Assembly (NCBI GenBank): GCA_963965975.1
Contig: OZ014418.1
Span: 4,228,775 to 4,292,774 of the forward strand
Reading direction: 5' to 3'
Length of the DNA stretch: 64,000 nt
Source: Xestospongia bergquistia
Taxonomy: Eukaryota; Porifera; Demospongiae; Haplosclerida; Petrosiidae
The translations under genes and the position numbers were made by a program. The stretch's first letter is position 1, and the number at the start of each line of letters is the position of its first letter. The notes below the pieces were generated by a model, which was not told the DNA's origin, did no database searches, and worked only from the letters and a program-made list of their open reading frames with translations. Shown here in pieces: positions 48,943 to 61,800 of the stretch.

Positions 48943-50506
48943 TAGGCAAATGAAGCCTTTATATCTGTGAATATCTGTCACTGTTGAATCGTCTTGTTTG
49001 TTTCGTGATGTCAACCATATGCAAAATCAGATTCATTTTAGATCTCCATAAATACTCAGCCATACACTCTAATGTTGAATGTACATAATACTGACAAATC
49101 TATTGTTATTCATCTGCTTTAACTACCAGTATCTTCGTTTTTAATTGTTTTAATGAAACTACAATTTCATAATCACAGTCACATGCATAAAATCTTGCAA
49201 CAGAACACTAAAATTGTCCACCTTTGTGTGGGAATCTGAATTGTATTTTAAATATATAACATATTTGGTGGCATGAAACAGCATTGTCTATGTAACATGA
49301 CCTTGAATAAAGGACATCTATTCACAGTTTGAAAATCTATCGTATTCCATTTATCATAGATAAATGGAATATCATACATATATACAAGATCTTTGAACTA
49401 TTTCTTACATGTATATGCTCTTACTTTGCTCTTTTGTTCTCTTTTTCTTTTCTTTATATAGAATTTGCACTACATTTTATTAACCATTTAACTTGTAAAA
49501 AAAAAAAAAGAAAAAAAAAAAGAAAAAAAAAATTTATCATAGATCCTCTGATCTGCATTTGCGTCAATATTTGAGTTGACTTTTAAATGTTGAATGCTGC
49601 ATGCAAATCACATTTCTTAATAATTACTTGTGTGTGAGCCATATGATAATCATATGCAAGCTTCTATGATGACAGAAAATTTGATATATTGTGATTGCTT
49701 TAACGTCTTATTAATTTTTACCTATAGTTCAGTGAAGTAACTACTACGATGACAAGAAATGTAGTAGCTTTAAGAATCTTTCTAATATCTTATTAGTTAG
49801 TTAATGTATACAATATACATAACAGATAGTCTATTTTCTATTTGAATTTCAATTATAAAAAGGTGCCCTTAACTACTATATTATGTATTATGTGTACTAA
49901 AAAAGACCATGGATTGGTTAAATCGACCTTTCTTTTGTGATATTCTAATACAACACCTTTAGTAAAATACATAAGACTACTCATACTCTGTGTGACATAA
50001 ACTTTGACATTATATTTTAAAATATAGAGAATATTCTCATTTTGGTGTTATTGTGAGGAGAAGAAATAAAGTGTCATGCCTTCTCATATCTACCATTCAG
50101 CACAGACTTAATGATATATTCTTAACTGGCCTATAGTTGTAGACTACTAGTGTCACAACATGTTTTGTCTGAAGTCTCAAATACATGTAACTACATATAC
50201 AAACAGTTTGACAGAAGTGGTTCATTACAAAACAAGTTATATATTACACATTATTACATAAATTACGTACCAAAATTGTAAAAATGGATTAATCCCAAAT
50301 TGATTCAATCAATCAATAATATACAAGTTACATAATTATGAAAAATGCAAACATAATACTATTAATTACTAATGTATTATGAAATTGAAGGTGATGTAGC
50401 TACACAAATAGTAGTACAATTCTAATTTTATGAACAGATTTTCCAATATAACAATTACTATTGTTATAACAATAACCAAGGTATCATCTTTTGCGATTTG
50501 ATGCAG
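48943..50506. other. Non-coding stretch
   Basis: No exon that I can support. 49497-49532 is an A-rich tract with isolated Gs. The rest is AT-rich unique sequence. An 81-codon open frame at 49329-49574 crosses the A tract and has no domain. Confidence 0.5.
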
Positions 50507-51840
50507 CTATAAGGCCACCATGGTTTTGAAAAATCTTTTGACAAAGAAGGAGGACTGAGAATGCCTAGAACTAATCGTCATCAGAACTATCAGATTGATC
50601 CAAATCATCACACTCATCCAATTCATCTCCACTCGAGTGATGAACTTATCTACTAACTCTTCATAGAGGCCATCATTAGACCAATAGTGGTCTTCAAAGT
50701 GGATATTAACATGTTGAATGAGGCTCTTCCAACGATCAGGTATCACAACATCAAAATCCTCCCATGCCAGCTGCTCAACCTGACGGAGATTAAATGTACG
50801 AATGTTGGCCTTGATGTGACCTTTAACCTGTGCCCATGCCAATTCAATAGGATTGAGAGTGCAGTGAGCAACAGGGAGTCGGACCACCTCATGCCCCTGT
50901 ATGATGTACATATCAATAAATACTAAGGCTATCTTGACTAAGTTCTTACCTGCAGCAGCACCCATGTCATCAACAATGTAGCGAGGGGTAGGTTTTAATC
51001 TTTGTATGATGCTATACAATTCAGCTTTCAAGGCATTTGTTGGGAATTCAACTCCCTTTGCCTGAAGCCAATCTTACATCTTTTGCTTTGTCCAACTTTT
51101 GACTGGAACATGGTCACTACGACGACTATGATATGAGCTGTTATCCATGACAATAAGACTGTTAGGTGGAACATTTGGGAAAAGTTTGATATGAGCCGTT
51201 ATTGGTAGCAAACCACTCCTCAAAATGATCAGCACTCATCATGATAATCACCAGTACTTTTTTGGATCTGAATATGAGAGTGGTATTAGGAATCCAACCA
51301 ATCTCACGGCAAGCTCCAAGAATAATAAGCTATGCAACCATTCCCAGGATGCCTTTTTATACCACCAAGAGTTCTGCCAATCACATCATCCCTCTCCACC
51401 CAATCACATTCTTTACCATCATGAGCATTGCACCAGGTTTCATCAAGGTAAACAACTGGCCTATCTCTTGGTGATTCTTCACCATTCAACGAAGGTAAGT
51501 GTGCCTCTGTGCAATAATGCGAGGCTGTTTGTAGTAGTGGCATCTGTCTCTTATGTCTATAAAGTGCAATATTAATGGGCATCATAAGAAAAGTTATGGT
51601 GACTCACTTGAAACCCATTTCCATTAGCAAGACAATGAGGGTTAACCTCTGACCGTGAAAGAGGTTATCCTCTTTTAAGACAACAAGCAACTTCAACAGT
51701 GTCATGTGCTCTTTGGTCTGATAGAGGTGGTATATTTTTCGTCTGATGGCTTCACAATAAAAATCATCAACTAACAGGCGTCTGGAGACTTTGTATCTCT
51801 TTGTTGGTAATGTTGTACTCAGATATCTCATTGAATTAGT
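50507..51840 (-). pseudogene. Tc1/mariner-IS630-type DDE transposase, decayed
   Basis: Reading on the minus strand: 51831-51604 gives an N-terminal helical part (EAIRRKIYHLYQTKEHMTLL ... LLMEMGFK). After a short interruption, 51500-51304 holds the first catalytic block (RPVVYLDETWCNAHDG, D then E in YLDETW). 51190-51120 holds the second (SLIVMDNSSYHSRRSD), and about 50885-50830 holds the third (VRLPVAHCTLNPIELAWAQV), so all acidic catalytic positions of the DD-E fold are seen. Lesions: a one-base frame change near 51205 after EEWFAT, and an in-frame TAA at 51076-51074 between TKQKM and DWLQ. An intron-like GTGAGT follows MGFK at 51603. Terminal repeats were not found. The enzyme family cuts and pastes DNA by a DDE mechanism; this copy cannot do so intact. 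Confidence 0.82.
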
Positions 51841-52215
51841 CTAAATGAATAAAAGAACAAGTCACATATAACTTAACATACTGTGAATTTTTAAGTCATA
51901 ATATTGATATACACTTTCATATTGATTGTCTCTAATTATCAATCTTGAAGTGAAGGATGTTACCTATTACTGAATTTGGTGACAATGACCAAATCAGAAG
52001 TCAGGCTCCACATAATCTCATACACAGACCTAAAAACCTCAGGAAACATTGTAGGTCTGGGTATCATGCTGTACATAGCTTAACGTTGACCAATTTCATG
52101 TTAGATATGATGCATGGAATATTTCCAGCCTTATATTAAGAGATATATGTACAGCATTAAGTAATTACTGAATGTTACATAATTATTGCAATACTTCTTT
52201 CAGCTATATACTTAC

Positions 52216-52260
52216 TAAATGGTTGACTCTGAGCCAGCTACGTGCTCTCCAGGCAGCCAT
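52216..52260 (-). CDS. Candidate minus-strand first exon
   Basis: An ATG in the strong context ACCATGG (reading 52260 downward) opens MAAWRARSWLRVNHL and reaches GTAAGTATA at 52215 in phase 0. A further open stretch at about 52030-51965 (minus; SVYEIMWSLTSDLVIVTKFS between TTTTTAG and GTAAC) may follow, and the transposase exons lie beyond it. Whether it is the transposase's first exon or a host gene's is not clear. Confidence 0.4.
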
Positions 52261-52362
52261 GGTTCTTTATGTTTGGTGCAGCAGGTCTCGTGATGGTCAG
52301 GTGGTGTACAACTAGTGGAAGGAAGGTGTGGCTAGTGCCTCTGTTGGCACGCCCATAACAAA
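52261..52362. promoter_or_regulatory. Candidate bidirectional promoter
   Basis: 102 bp, richer in G+C than the surroundings (GTGGTGTACAACTAG, TTGGCACGCCCATAAC), separates two outward-facing ATG codons, each in good context and each followed by a canonical GTAAGT donor within 60 bp. This is an inference from layout only. Confidence 0.4.
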
Positions 52363-52503
52363 ATGGCTACTAAGACAGAGAGAGATTATTGTCATATCCG
52401 CTTCATTAATTACATGAAATGTAAGTGAGAATAGCTGATAAAATATAACTGTATTATTTCTTAATTAACTCCATTAGATAACGAAAGCATTTGTACAAAT
52501 TGA
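52363..52503 (+). CDS. Candidate plus-strand first exons
   Basis: ATG at 52363 in AAAATGG opens MATKTERDYCHIRFINYMK and reaches GTAAGT after 52420 (phase 1). An acceptor CCATTAG at 52477 gives YNESICTN and TGA at 52501-52503. Either a 27-codon product or only the start of a gene whose next exon I chose wrongly. No family is recognised. Confidence 0.3.
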
Positions 52504-53083
52504 AAGACAGTAGTAATAGTATCAGCTTATATTGGATGTATATGATGTCTGACATTCTTGTCCGTGATCCTGTGACTTTATTGGAACTACTGCTCAACAG
52601 TTGTTATTAAGTAGTCGTCCTCTTATTATAATTCTAGATGGTATAGTTTAAAGAAAGTCAACTTCATAGACTTACCATATCTTAGTCATTGACTATAAAA
52701 TATAGACATTACAGATGTGTACATCAATGAAACTGATTTTATTTATGTTAATATGAATATCTTGTTATATTTATATGATTAAGTTATATTTATATGATTT
52801 TATATTTATACTGTTTCAACTATTCTTCCTTGTGAAGCATACTTAATAAATCATATACTTTGCTGGCTTATGTTCCTCAATTGCTCCAAATGCTAGGTAA
52901 GATATAGGGAGTTAAATTGAGCAACTTCACCCATTGTAACGAGTGATGATGTACTGCAACACAATGGCAGGGCTTCATATATTTGTGATTAATAAACTTA
53001 TATTCAGACAGACAACGTTCATTGTGTACTAGATAAGATAGAGGGAGTTATATTGTTACTATCATGGCGCAATATCCATGATC
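52504..53083. other. Non-coding stretch
   Basis: No exon is seen. GATATAGGGAGTTAAATTGAG at about 52903 and GATAGAGGGAGTTATATTGTT at about 53036 are imperfect copies. 52740-52810 repeats TTATATTTATATGAT. Confidence 0.5.
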
Positions 53084-53510
53084 AACTGAGCATGCTCAGT
53101 TCTATTAGTCACACTAGTGGCGCCAAATTTGTACTAGAAATTAATAAACTTAGACGGCATTACTTCATTTTACCAACCAGTGTGTGAAGACTTTACTTCT
53201 ACAGGGCTATTTAGCAAGACAGAAGAAGGAACTGGATTCCATACAGCCAAGTCATTTGAAAGTGTTCTCTGCAGTAAATCTGAGACAATGATGTTAACGA
53301 CAAAAGAGAAAGACAGCAGTAACAAAACTTCATTTTAGCAATCAGTGTTGTCAGGGCTTTACTTCTTCTGGGTGTTAGCAAGACACAAGAAAGAACTGGA
53401 TTCCATGCAGCCACGTCATTTGACAGTGTTCTCTGGAGTAAATCTGAGACAGTGATGTTCCTGGCTACGACAAAAGAGAAAGACAGTAGTAACAAATACG
53501 GTCAGAGTAG
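53084..53510 (+). promoter_or_regulatory. Palindrome leader module, copy 3
   Basis: The perfect 18-bp palindrome AACTGAGCATGCTCAGTT at 53084-53101, TGGCGCCA at 53118-53125 (16 bp between them, 15 bp in copy 1), then a leader in which a 165-bp unit is tandemly duplicated (53162-53326 and 53327-53499), ending at GGTCAGAGTAG at 53500. Both units contain GAAGAAGGAACTGGATTCCA-like sequence and the short frame KKELDS.QP.HL.VFS.VNLRQ followed by TGA. The leader lies upstream of the 28-bp minisatellite. A minus-strand 94-codon frame over the duplication is an artefact. Confidence 0.5.
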
Positions 53511-53511
53511 C

Positions 53512-54288
53512 AGTACTCCATGTGTGTTAGTATATCTGGCTTGCCCAACTTATCTTTTATATTCAATGAGCTTTAGGCCTTAGTCTTAGTGCATCTGTTA
53601 TCTGAACTAAGCCTGTTATAAGTCATTTTTAAAAATAATATCTCACTAGTCCTTTTCTCTGTAATATATAGACTTTAGTAACCAGTATATTTAGTACAAT
53701 GTAGCAAGTCTGAATAAACTTAGTCAAGTGTATTTATTTAGTACAAGCCTATTTACCCCCATTGTGTCTACTTTTGTATCCATATCAGCTTGTAATGGTC
53801 AGATAATTTCTCTTCTCTTGCACTTGTTGTGTATTGCATTATAGCATACAGATATCTCTATTATTGACAGCCTATTATCCTTTCATTATAGTAAATTGTT
53901 AGTACACCATGTGTGTTAGTATATCTAGCCTGCCCAACTTAACTTATAAATTGGGTGAGCTTTAGCCCTTAGTTTTAGTGTATCTGTTATCTGAACTAAG
54001 CCTGTTGTAAGTCATTTTTAAGCATAATATCTCACTAGTCCTTTTCTCTGTAATATATAGACTTTAGCAAAGAGTGTATTTAGTACAATGTAGCAAGTCT
54101 GAATAAAATTAGTCAAGTGTATTTATTTAGTACAAGCCTATTTACCCCCATTGTGTCTACTTTTGTATCAGTATCAGCTTGTAATGGTCAGACAATTTGT
54201 CTTCATTTGCACTTGTTGTGTAGTACATTACAGCATACAGATATCTCTATTATTGAGAGCCTATTATCCTTTCACCATTGTAAATTGG
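53512..54288. repeat. Tandem duplication, 389-bp unit
   Basis: 53512-53900 and 53901-54288 are near-identical (from AGTAC.CCATGTGTGTTAGT to TATCCTTTCA..AT.GTAAATTG). It follows the leader module immediately; no coding content. Confidence 0.93.
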
Positions 54289-54539
54289 TTTCATAGTATA
54301 TTATATTCCCTATAAACCTACTATACAAACAATATAAATGTAGTTACTACCGCCCATTAAATTTATTTATTGTCCTTTATTTGCACTATTTTAATATATA
54401 TTTATATATAATATAACCGTATCATAAAATATTAAACATCTGTTGATTGTTCCCTAGCTTCTTTTTATTATAAGGACAGTCTAAACTTAATCGTATTTCA
54501 GTCAGTCCTTTTCATATATCACACTAATGCTGTCTTGTT

Positions 54540-57480
54540 ATTTCTTTACATTGTCCTTTAATTGTCCTGTCAATTGTGTCTAATGTAACTACACAACCTA
54601 CAGTGTCCTAGTATAATTTTCCCATCTACTGTGTCCTAACGTAATTGTTCAAATGTAACCATCAGGTCTACTGTGTCATAATATAACTAACTGTCTTGTC
54701 TACTGTGACCTATTGTAACTGCCCATCTAATATGTCATTGTGTAATTGTTCCATCTGCTGTGTCCTAATATAACTGTTCCATTTACTCTGTCCTAATGTA
54801 AGATCCTGTCTACTGTGTTGTAATGTAATTGTCCTATCTACTGTGTCCTAATTTAATTGTCCTGTCAATTGAGTCTGTTACTACGTAACCTACAGTGTAA
54901 TGTTCTGTCTAGTGTGTCCTAACAAAATTATCAGGTCTACATTGTGAAAATGTAACTATCTGTCTTGTCTACTGTGTCCTACCGTAACAATGCCATCTAC
55001 TGTGTCCCAGTATAATTGTCCCATCTACTATGTCCTAATGTAACTGTCCCATTTACTGTGTCCTAATGTAACGTCCTATCTACTGTTTTGTAATGCATCT
55101 ACTGTGTCCTTATTTAATTGTCCTGTCTATTTTGTCTAATGTAACTATGCAACCTACAGTGTCCTGATATAATTTTGCCATCTACTGTGTCCTAATATAA
55201 TTGTTCTAACTACTGTGTCCCAATGTAACTGTCTGGTCTACTGTGTCGTAATGGAACTGTCTTGTCTGGTGTTTCCTAACATAATTATCAGGTCTACGTT
55301 GTCATAATGTAACTATCTGTCTTGTCTACTGTGACCCATTGTAACTATCCCATCTACTGTGTGTGTAACCTAGTATAATTGACCCGTCTACTGTGTGCTA
55401 ATGTAACATCCTGTCTACTGTGTTATGTAATTGTCCCATCTACTGTGTCCTAATTTAATTGTCCTGTCAATTGTGTCTAATGTAACTATGCAACCTACTG
55501 TGTCCTGGTATAATTTTCCCATCCACTGTGTCCTAACGTAATTGTTCCAATGTAACCATCAGGTCTACTGTGTCATAATGTAACTAACTGTCTTGTCTAC
55601 TGTGTCCCATTGTAGCTGTCCTATCTATTGTGTGCTAGAATAATCGGCCCCCCTAGTGTGTGCTGATGTAACTGTTCCATTTACTTTGTTCTAATGTAAC
55701 ATCCTGTCTACTGTGTTGTAATGTAGTTGTCCTATCTACTGTGTCCTAATTTAATTGTCCTGTCAAATGTGTCTAATGTTACTATTCAACCTACAGTGTC
55801 CTGGTATAATTTTGCCATCTACTGTGTCCTAATGTAATTGTTCTAACTACTGTGTCCCAACGTAACCATCTGGTCTACTGTGTCATAATGTAATGTTCTG
55901 TCTAGTGTGTCCTAACATAATTATTAGATCTATGTTGTGATATTGTAACTAACTGTCTTGTCTACTGTGTCGTATCGTAACAATCCCATCTACTGTGTCC
56001 CAGTATAATTGTCCCATCTGCTATGTCCTAACATAACTGTCCCATATACTGTGTCCTAATTGTCTACTGTGTTGTGATCTAATTGTCCCATCTACTGTGT
56101 CCTAATTTATTTGTCCTGTCAGTTGTGTCTAATGTTACTATGCAACCTACAGTGTCCTGGTATAATTTTGCCATCTACTGTGTCCTAATATAATTGTTCT
56201 AACTACTGTGTCCAATGTAACCATATGGTCTACTGTGTCGTAATGTTACTGTCTTGTCTGGTGTTTCCTAACATAATTATCAGGTCTACGTTGTCATAAT
56301 GTAAGTAACTGTCTTGTCTACTGTGTCCTATTGTAACTGTCCCATTTACTGTGTCCTAATGTAACATCCTGTCTACTTTGCTGTAATGTGTAATTGTCTT
56401 ATCTTCTGTGTACAAACATAACTGTCCCATCTAGTATGTCTTAACATAATTGTCCCATCTGCTCTATCCTGATGTAAGAGTCCTTTCTACTGTATCCTAG
56501 CATAATTGTCTCAACTACTGTGTGATAATGTAATTGTCCTGTAAATTCTGTCCAATGTACCTGTGTCTTAGTATAACTGTCCAGTCTTCTGTTTCCTAAC
56601 GTAATTGTGCTGTCTACTGTGTCTTAATATAACTGTTTTGTCTACTTTTTTGTAATGTGACTGCCTCATGTCCTAATGTCATTTTGTTGTCTGCTCCTAA
56701 TTTAACTGCTTGTCTACTATATCCTTAGGTAATTGTCCCATCTACTGTGTCCTACTGTAATTTTCCTGTCTACTGTGTCCTAATGCATTTGTCTTGTCTA
56801 TTGTAATTGTCCCTTCTACTGTCTTCTATAATGTCAATACACTGTATCCAAATGTAAATGTCCCTTCTACTGTGTTCTAATGTACTTGTCTCATCTGCTG
56901 TGTCCATGTGTAATTGTTTCCTCTATTGTGTCCTAATGTAAGTCTCTCATGTCTTAATATAATTGACCTGTCTGCTGTGTCCTAATGTAACTGCTCCTCT
57001 ATTGTCTCCTAATGTATTTGTATCATCTCCTGTGATCTAATGTCATTTTTCTATTTACTGTGTCCTAATGTATTTGTCCTGTCTACTGTGTACTAAAGTA
57101 ATTCTCCTATCTACTGTGTCCTTATATAATTGTCCCGTCTGCTATGTCCTAATATGACTCTTGTCTACTGTGTTCTAATGTACCTGTTTCGTCTACTCCA
57201 TCCTAATGTAATCGTCCCTTCTATTCTGTCTAACATAATTGTCTCATCTACCTATCAGTCCTGTCTAACGTGTCCTAATGTAATTGTTCCATCTGCTGTG
57301 ACCTAATATAACTTTATTGTCTACGGTATGTTCGTTTAACTGTCCCATCTACTTGTCCTAATGTAATTGTTCCTTCTAAATTGTCCTAATGTAATTTTCT
57401 TGTCTAGTTTGTCCTAATGTGACTGTACTGTCTGTTGTTTTCTAATGTAGCCGTCTTCTTTACTGTGTGCTTATGTAACC
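54540..57480. repeat. 28-bp minisatellite, block 1
   Basis: The unit is CCATCTACTGTGTCCTAATG then TAACTGTC (28 bp) with much variation (CCTGTCTAC, AGGTCTAC, GTCATAATG). Longer periodicity is visible, for example CAATTGTGTCTAATGTAACT with CAACCTACAGTGTCCTG every 300-350 bp in 54580-56160. Units become more divergent towards 57480. Confidence 0.95.
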
Positions 57481-58026
57481 AGCCATCCTATCTTTTCAAA
57501 CTTGTTATATTGTATTAAATCACTGGTTACTTATTGTTAGCTAGAATTGTTAATGTCCTGATATTGATTTTTTTATTATGCATGAATATTTAGCCATTTT
57601 TGATTGTAATTTATGTGCCTCAATTCATTTTTCTAAGCATGATGTTATTAACTGTTTACTTATTAAGACACATGATCATTGTTTGTTACTGTGCTTTCAT
57701 TTAATGTTATATATCTAGTCACAATAATCTGGTTGTGAGTTGTGTATATAACATTCTAACCAATGTTAGCCAACACTATATATTTCGTTATGTAGTTAGA
57801 TTTTTATCTTCTAAGATGATCTGGTCATTTTCTCTCAACTGTTACCTTGTAAGTTTGATATATTGTACATGAAATAATGTTTTATAATTATTATATTACT
57901 GGTGATCTCTTAGCTACATAATTTAATATATACAGCCACAACAATATAATGGTGAGTTATATATAAATTTTTAACAAAATAAACATTGTTATTTTTACAT
58001 ATATACACATATACAGAAAGAAAAAA
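57481..58026. other. AT-rich spacer between minisatellite blocks
   Basis: Unique AT-rich sequence with no exon. It separates the two 28-bp blocks and leads to the short candidate gene at 58027. Confidence 0.6.
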
Positions 58027-58228
58027 ATGGCTACTGGTAAGTTATACCTGATAGCAGATATTAGTATATAATAAATTTATATTCATTTAGGAACATATAT
58101 TGAAGATGATGTTCCTATTAATGGTGAGTTAGGACAAATAATGTATTTGTTTCTTTTCTATGGTTACTGCTCTATATCACGGATTATCTATCTCCTGGAG
58201 TCTCTCAGTCTCACCAACATCTTGTAAG
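58027..58228 (+). CDS. Candidate micro-exon gene
   Basis: ATGGCTACTG at 58027-58036 is followed by GTAAGT; 58091-58123 (33 bp, between TTTAG and GTGAGT) continues in phase as TYIEDDVPIN; an exon from 58201 gives VSQSHQHL before GTAAGC. The next acceptor (CTACAG, about 58325) would give an immediate TGA. The splice signals are strong for such small exons, and the peptide MATGTYIEDDVPIN is reminiscent of a protein N-terminus. Nothing further is recognised. It may be a real gene start whose remainder is displaced, or chance. Confidence 0.3.
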
Positions 58229-58844
58229 CTATATTAATCACTTAATGATATTGGATGTTATTAATTAAGTAAATTTTACTTATGATATAATTCTCTGATA
58301 ACTGTTGTTTTACTATCTCTACAGTGATGTTGGTGCTTTGTTTCTACAACAAAGATGGTGATCTGAGAAGTAACAAAATTTAGTCAAGAGTAACTGTAAT
58401 CACAAATATATGTATATGCATGTCTTAATTGACAAGCCTTTATCTTAGCTTTCTAGAGCTTACTAATTTTATTTGAGTTGGTACATACATCGATATTAAA
58501 CAATTTTTTTTGCATGCTTAGACTATGCAATGAGCCTTAACGTACACATATAATATGATATGTCTTAACATTCTTTTTAATAGCATAGAGTATAGGTCTT
58601 GTGCATGTACTGTGTAGAACTTGCCCTTATAGCTCACTCAAGGGTTAAATATTAAAACCTACACTATAACCTTAATAGCATCCTCTATATAAAATGTATA
58701 ATAGTATTTAACCAAATCTTCTTTTAAATTATTACAGTAGAGCCAGTCAACTGTCTACAGTACTAGAATATCTTCCATCTCTAGTACTTTTAGCATTAAC
58801 TTTGGTAACCAGTACATTCCATCTTGTAATCATTAGTAGTCCTC

Positions 58845-61800
58845 TCTACTGTGTCCTAATATAACTCTTCCATCTACTCTGTTCTAATGTGACTGTCCCA
58901 TCTACTCTGTTCTAACGTAACTGTCTCATCTGCTGTGTTCTAATGTGACGGTCCCATTTACTGTGTTCAAATGTAACTGTTCTATGTACTGTGTCTTGAT
59001 GTAATTGTCCCATCTACTGTTTTTTGTTGTAACTGTCCTATCTACTGTGTCCTAATTTAATTGTCCCATCTACTGTTTTTGTCGTAACTGTCCTATCTAC
59101 TGTGTTCTAATGTAACAGTACCATCTACAGTGTTCTAACCTAACTATCCTATCTACTCTGTCCTAAATTAATTGTCCCATCTACAGTGTTCTAATGTAAC
59201 TTTCCTCTCCACTGTGTCCTACTGTAACTCTCCCATCCACTGCTTTCTAATCTAACTGTACCATCTACTGTGTTCTAATGTAACTGTCCCATCTTTCTAA
59301 TGTAACCGTCCTATGTCCTGTATTCTAATGTAACTCTCCTGTCTACTGTGTTCTAATGTAACTCTCCCATCTACCGTGTTCTAATGTAACTGTCCTGTCT
59401 GCTGTGTCCTATAGTAACTGTCCCATCTACTGTGTTCTAATGTACCTCTCCTGTCTATTGTGCCCTAATACAACTCTCCCATCTGTTGTGTCCTAAAGTA
59501 ATTTTCCCATCTACTGTGTTCTATCTTAGCTGTCCCATCTACTGTGTCCTATTGTTACTGTCCCATCTACTGTGTCTTAATGTAACTATCTACTGCATTC
59601 TAATGCAGTGGTTTCTACTGTGTCCTAATGGAACTGTTTTGTGCAATTGTCATACCTCCTTTGTTGTATAGTAACTATCCCATCTACTGTGTTCTAATGT
59701 AATTCTCCTGTCTATTGTGTTATAAAGTAACTCTCCTGTCTATTGTGTCCTGATGTACCTGTCCATCTACTGTGTCCTAAAGTAATTGTCCCATCAACTG
59801 TATTCTAACGTAACTGTCCCATCTAGTGTGTTCTAAAGCAACTGTCCATCTACTGTGTTTTAAAGTGACTGTCCCGTCTACTATGTTCTAATGCAACTGT
59901 TCCATATACTTTGTTCTAATGTGGCAGTCCTGTCTACTGTGTCCTAATGTAACTGTTCTGTCTATTATGTCCTAATGTAACAGTGCCATCTACTGTGTTC
60001 TAAAGTAACTGTCTCATCTACTATGTTCTAATATATCTGTCCCATCTACTATGTTCTAATATAACTCTCCTGTCTGTTTTGTCCTAATGCAACTGTCCCA
60101 TCTACTGTGTCCTAAAGTAATTGTCCCATCTACTGTACTCTAACGTAACAGTTTCATCTACTGTGTTCTGTCCAATCTACTGTATCCTAATGTGAGTATC
60201 TCAACTACTGTGTCCTAAAGTAAGTGTCCCATCTAAAATAACTGTCCCATCTAAAATAACTGTCCCATCTACTGTGTTCTAATGCAACTGTCCCATCTAC
60301 TTTGTTCGAATGTGACTGTCCTGTCTACTGTGTCCTAAAGTAATTGTCCCATCTACTGTATTCTAACGTAACAGTCTCATCTACTGTGTTCTAATGTAAA
60401 CTGTCCAATTTACTGTGTTCTAATGTGACTGTCCCATCTATAGTGTCCTAAAGTAACTGTTCCATCTACTATGTTCAAATGTAACTGTCCAATCTACTGT
60501 GTTCTAACCTAACTGTTCCATCTACTGTGTTCTAAAGTAACTGTCTGATCTACTACGTTTAATGTAACCATCCAATCTATTGTGTCCTCATCTAACTGTC
60601 TGATCTAATGTGTCCAAAAGTAATTGTCCAATCTTATGTGTCCCAATGTAACTGTCCCAACTACTGTGTTCTAATGTAACCGTCCAATTTACTGTATCCT
60701 AATGTAACTGTTCCATCTACTGTGTTCTAATGTAACTGTCCCATTTACTGAGTTCTAATGTAACTGTTCTGCCTACTGTGTCGTAATGTAATTGTTGCAT
60801 CTACTGTGTTCTATTGTAACTGTCCATCTACTGTGTTCTAGTGTAACTGTCCCATCTATTGTGTTGTAATGTAACTGTCTTGTCTACTGTGTCCTAATTT
60901 AACTGTTCTGTCTACTATGTCCTAATGTAACAGTGCTATCTACTGTGTTCTAACCTAACTGTTCCATCTACTGTGTTCTAAAGTAACTGTCTGATCTACT
61001 ACGTTTTAATGTAACCATCCAATCTATTGTGTCCTCATCTAACTGTCTGATCTAATGTGTCCAAAAGTAATTGTCCAATCTTATGTGTCCCAATGTAACT
61101 GTCCCAACTACTGTGTTCTAATGTAACCGTCCAATTTACTGTATCCTAATGTAACTGTTCCATCTACTGTGTTCTAATGTAACTGTCCCATTTACTGAGT
61201 TCTAATGTAACTGTTCTGCCTACTGTGTCGTAATGTAATTGTTGCATCTACTGTGTTCTATTGTAACTGTCCATCTACTGTGTTCTAGTGTAACTGTCCC
61301 ATCTATTGTGTTGTAATGTAACTGTCTTGTCTACTGTGTCCTAATTTAACTGTTCTGTCTACTATGTCCTAATGTAACAGTGCTATCTACTGTGTTCTAA
61401 AGTAACTGTCTCATCTACTATGTTCTAATATAACTGCTCCATCTACTATGTTCTAATGTAACTCTCCTGTCTATTGTGTTCTAATGTAACTGTCCCATCT
61501 ACTGTGTCCTAAAGTAACTAATGTAAACTGTCCAATCTACTGTGTCCTAAGGTAATTGTTCCATCTACTATATTCTAGCATAACTGTCTCATCTACTGTG
61601 TTCTAAGCTAACTGTTCCATCTCCTGTGGTCTAAAGTAATTATCCAATCTACTATGCTCTAATGTAACCGTTCAATTTACCGTGTTCTCATCTAACTCTC
61701 TGATCTAATGTGTCCTAAAGTAATTTTCCTATCTACTGTGTTCCAATGTAACTGTCCTATCTACTGTGTTCTAAGGTTTGTGTCCTAAAGTAATTGTCCC

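Noticed and set aside
49329..49574. 81-codon frame ending in poly-lysine
   Set aside because: The lysines are the A-rich tract at 49497-49532; the rest has no domain.
51225..51575. 116-codon plus-strand frame and its overlapping neighbour
   Set aside because: They are shadows of the minus-strand transposase, whose catalytic blocks lie in the opposite frame.
53211..53495. Minus-strand 94-codon frame with a signal-peptide-like start
   Set aside because: It spans a 165-bp tandem duplication and has no splice or family support; the repeated hydrophobic part is the duplicated leader in reverse.
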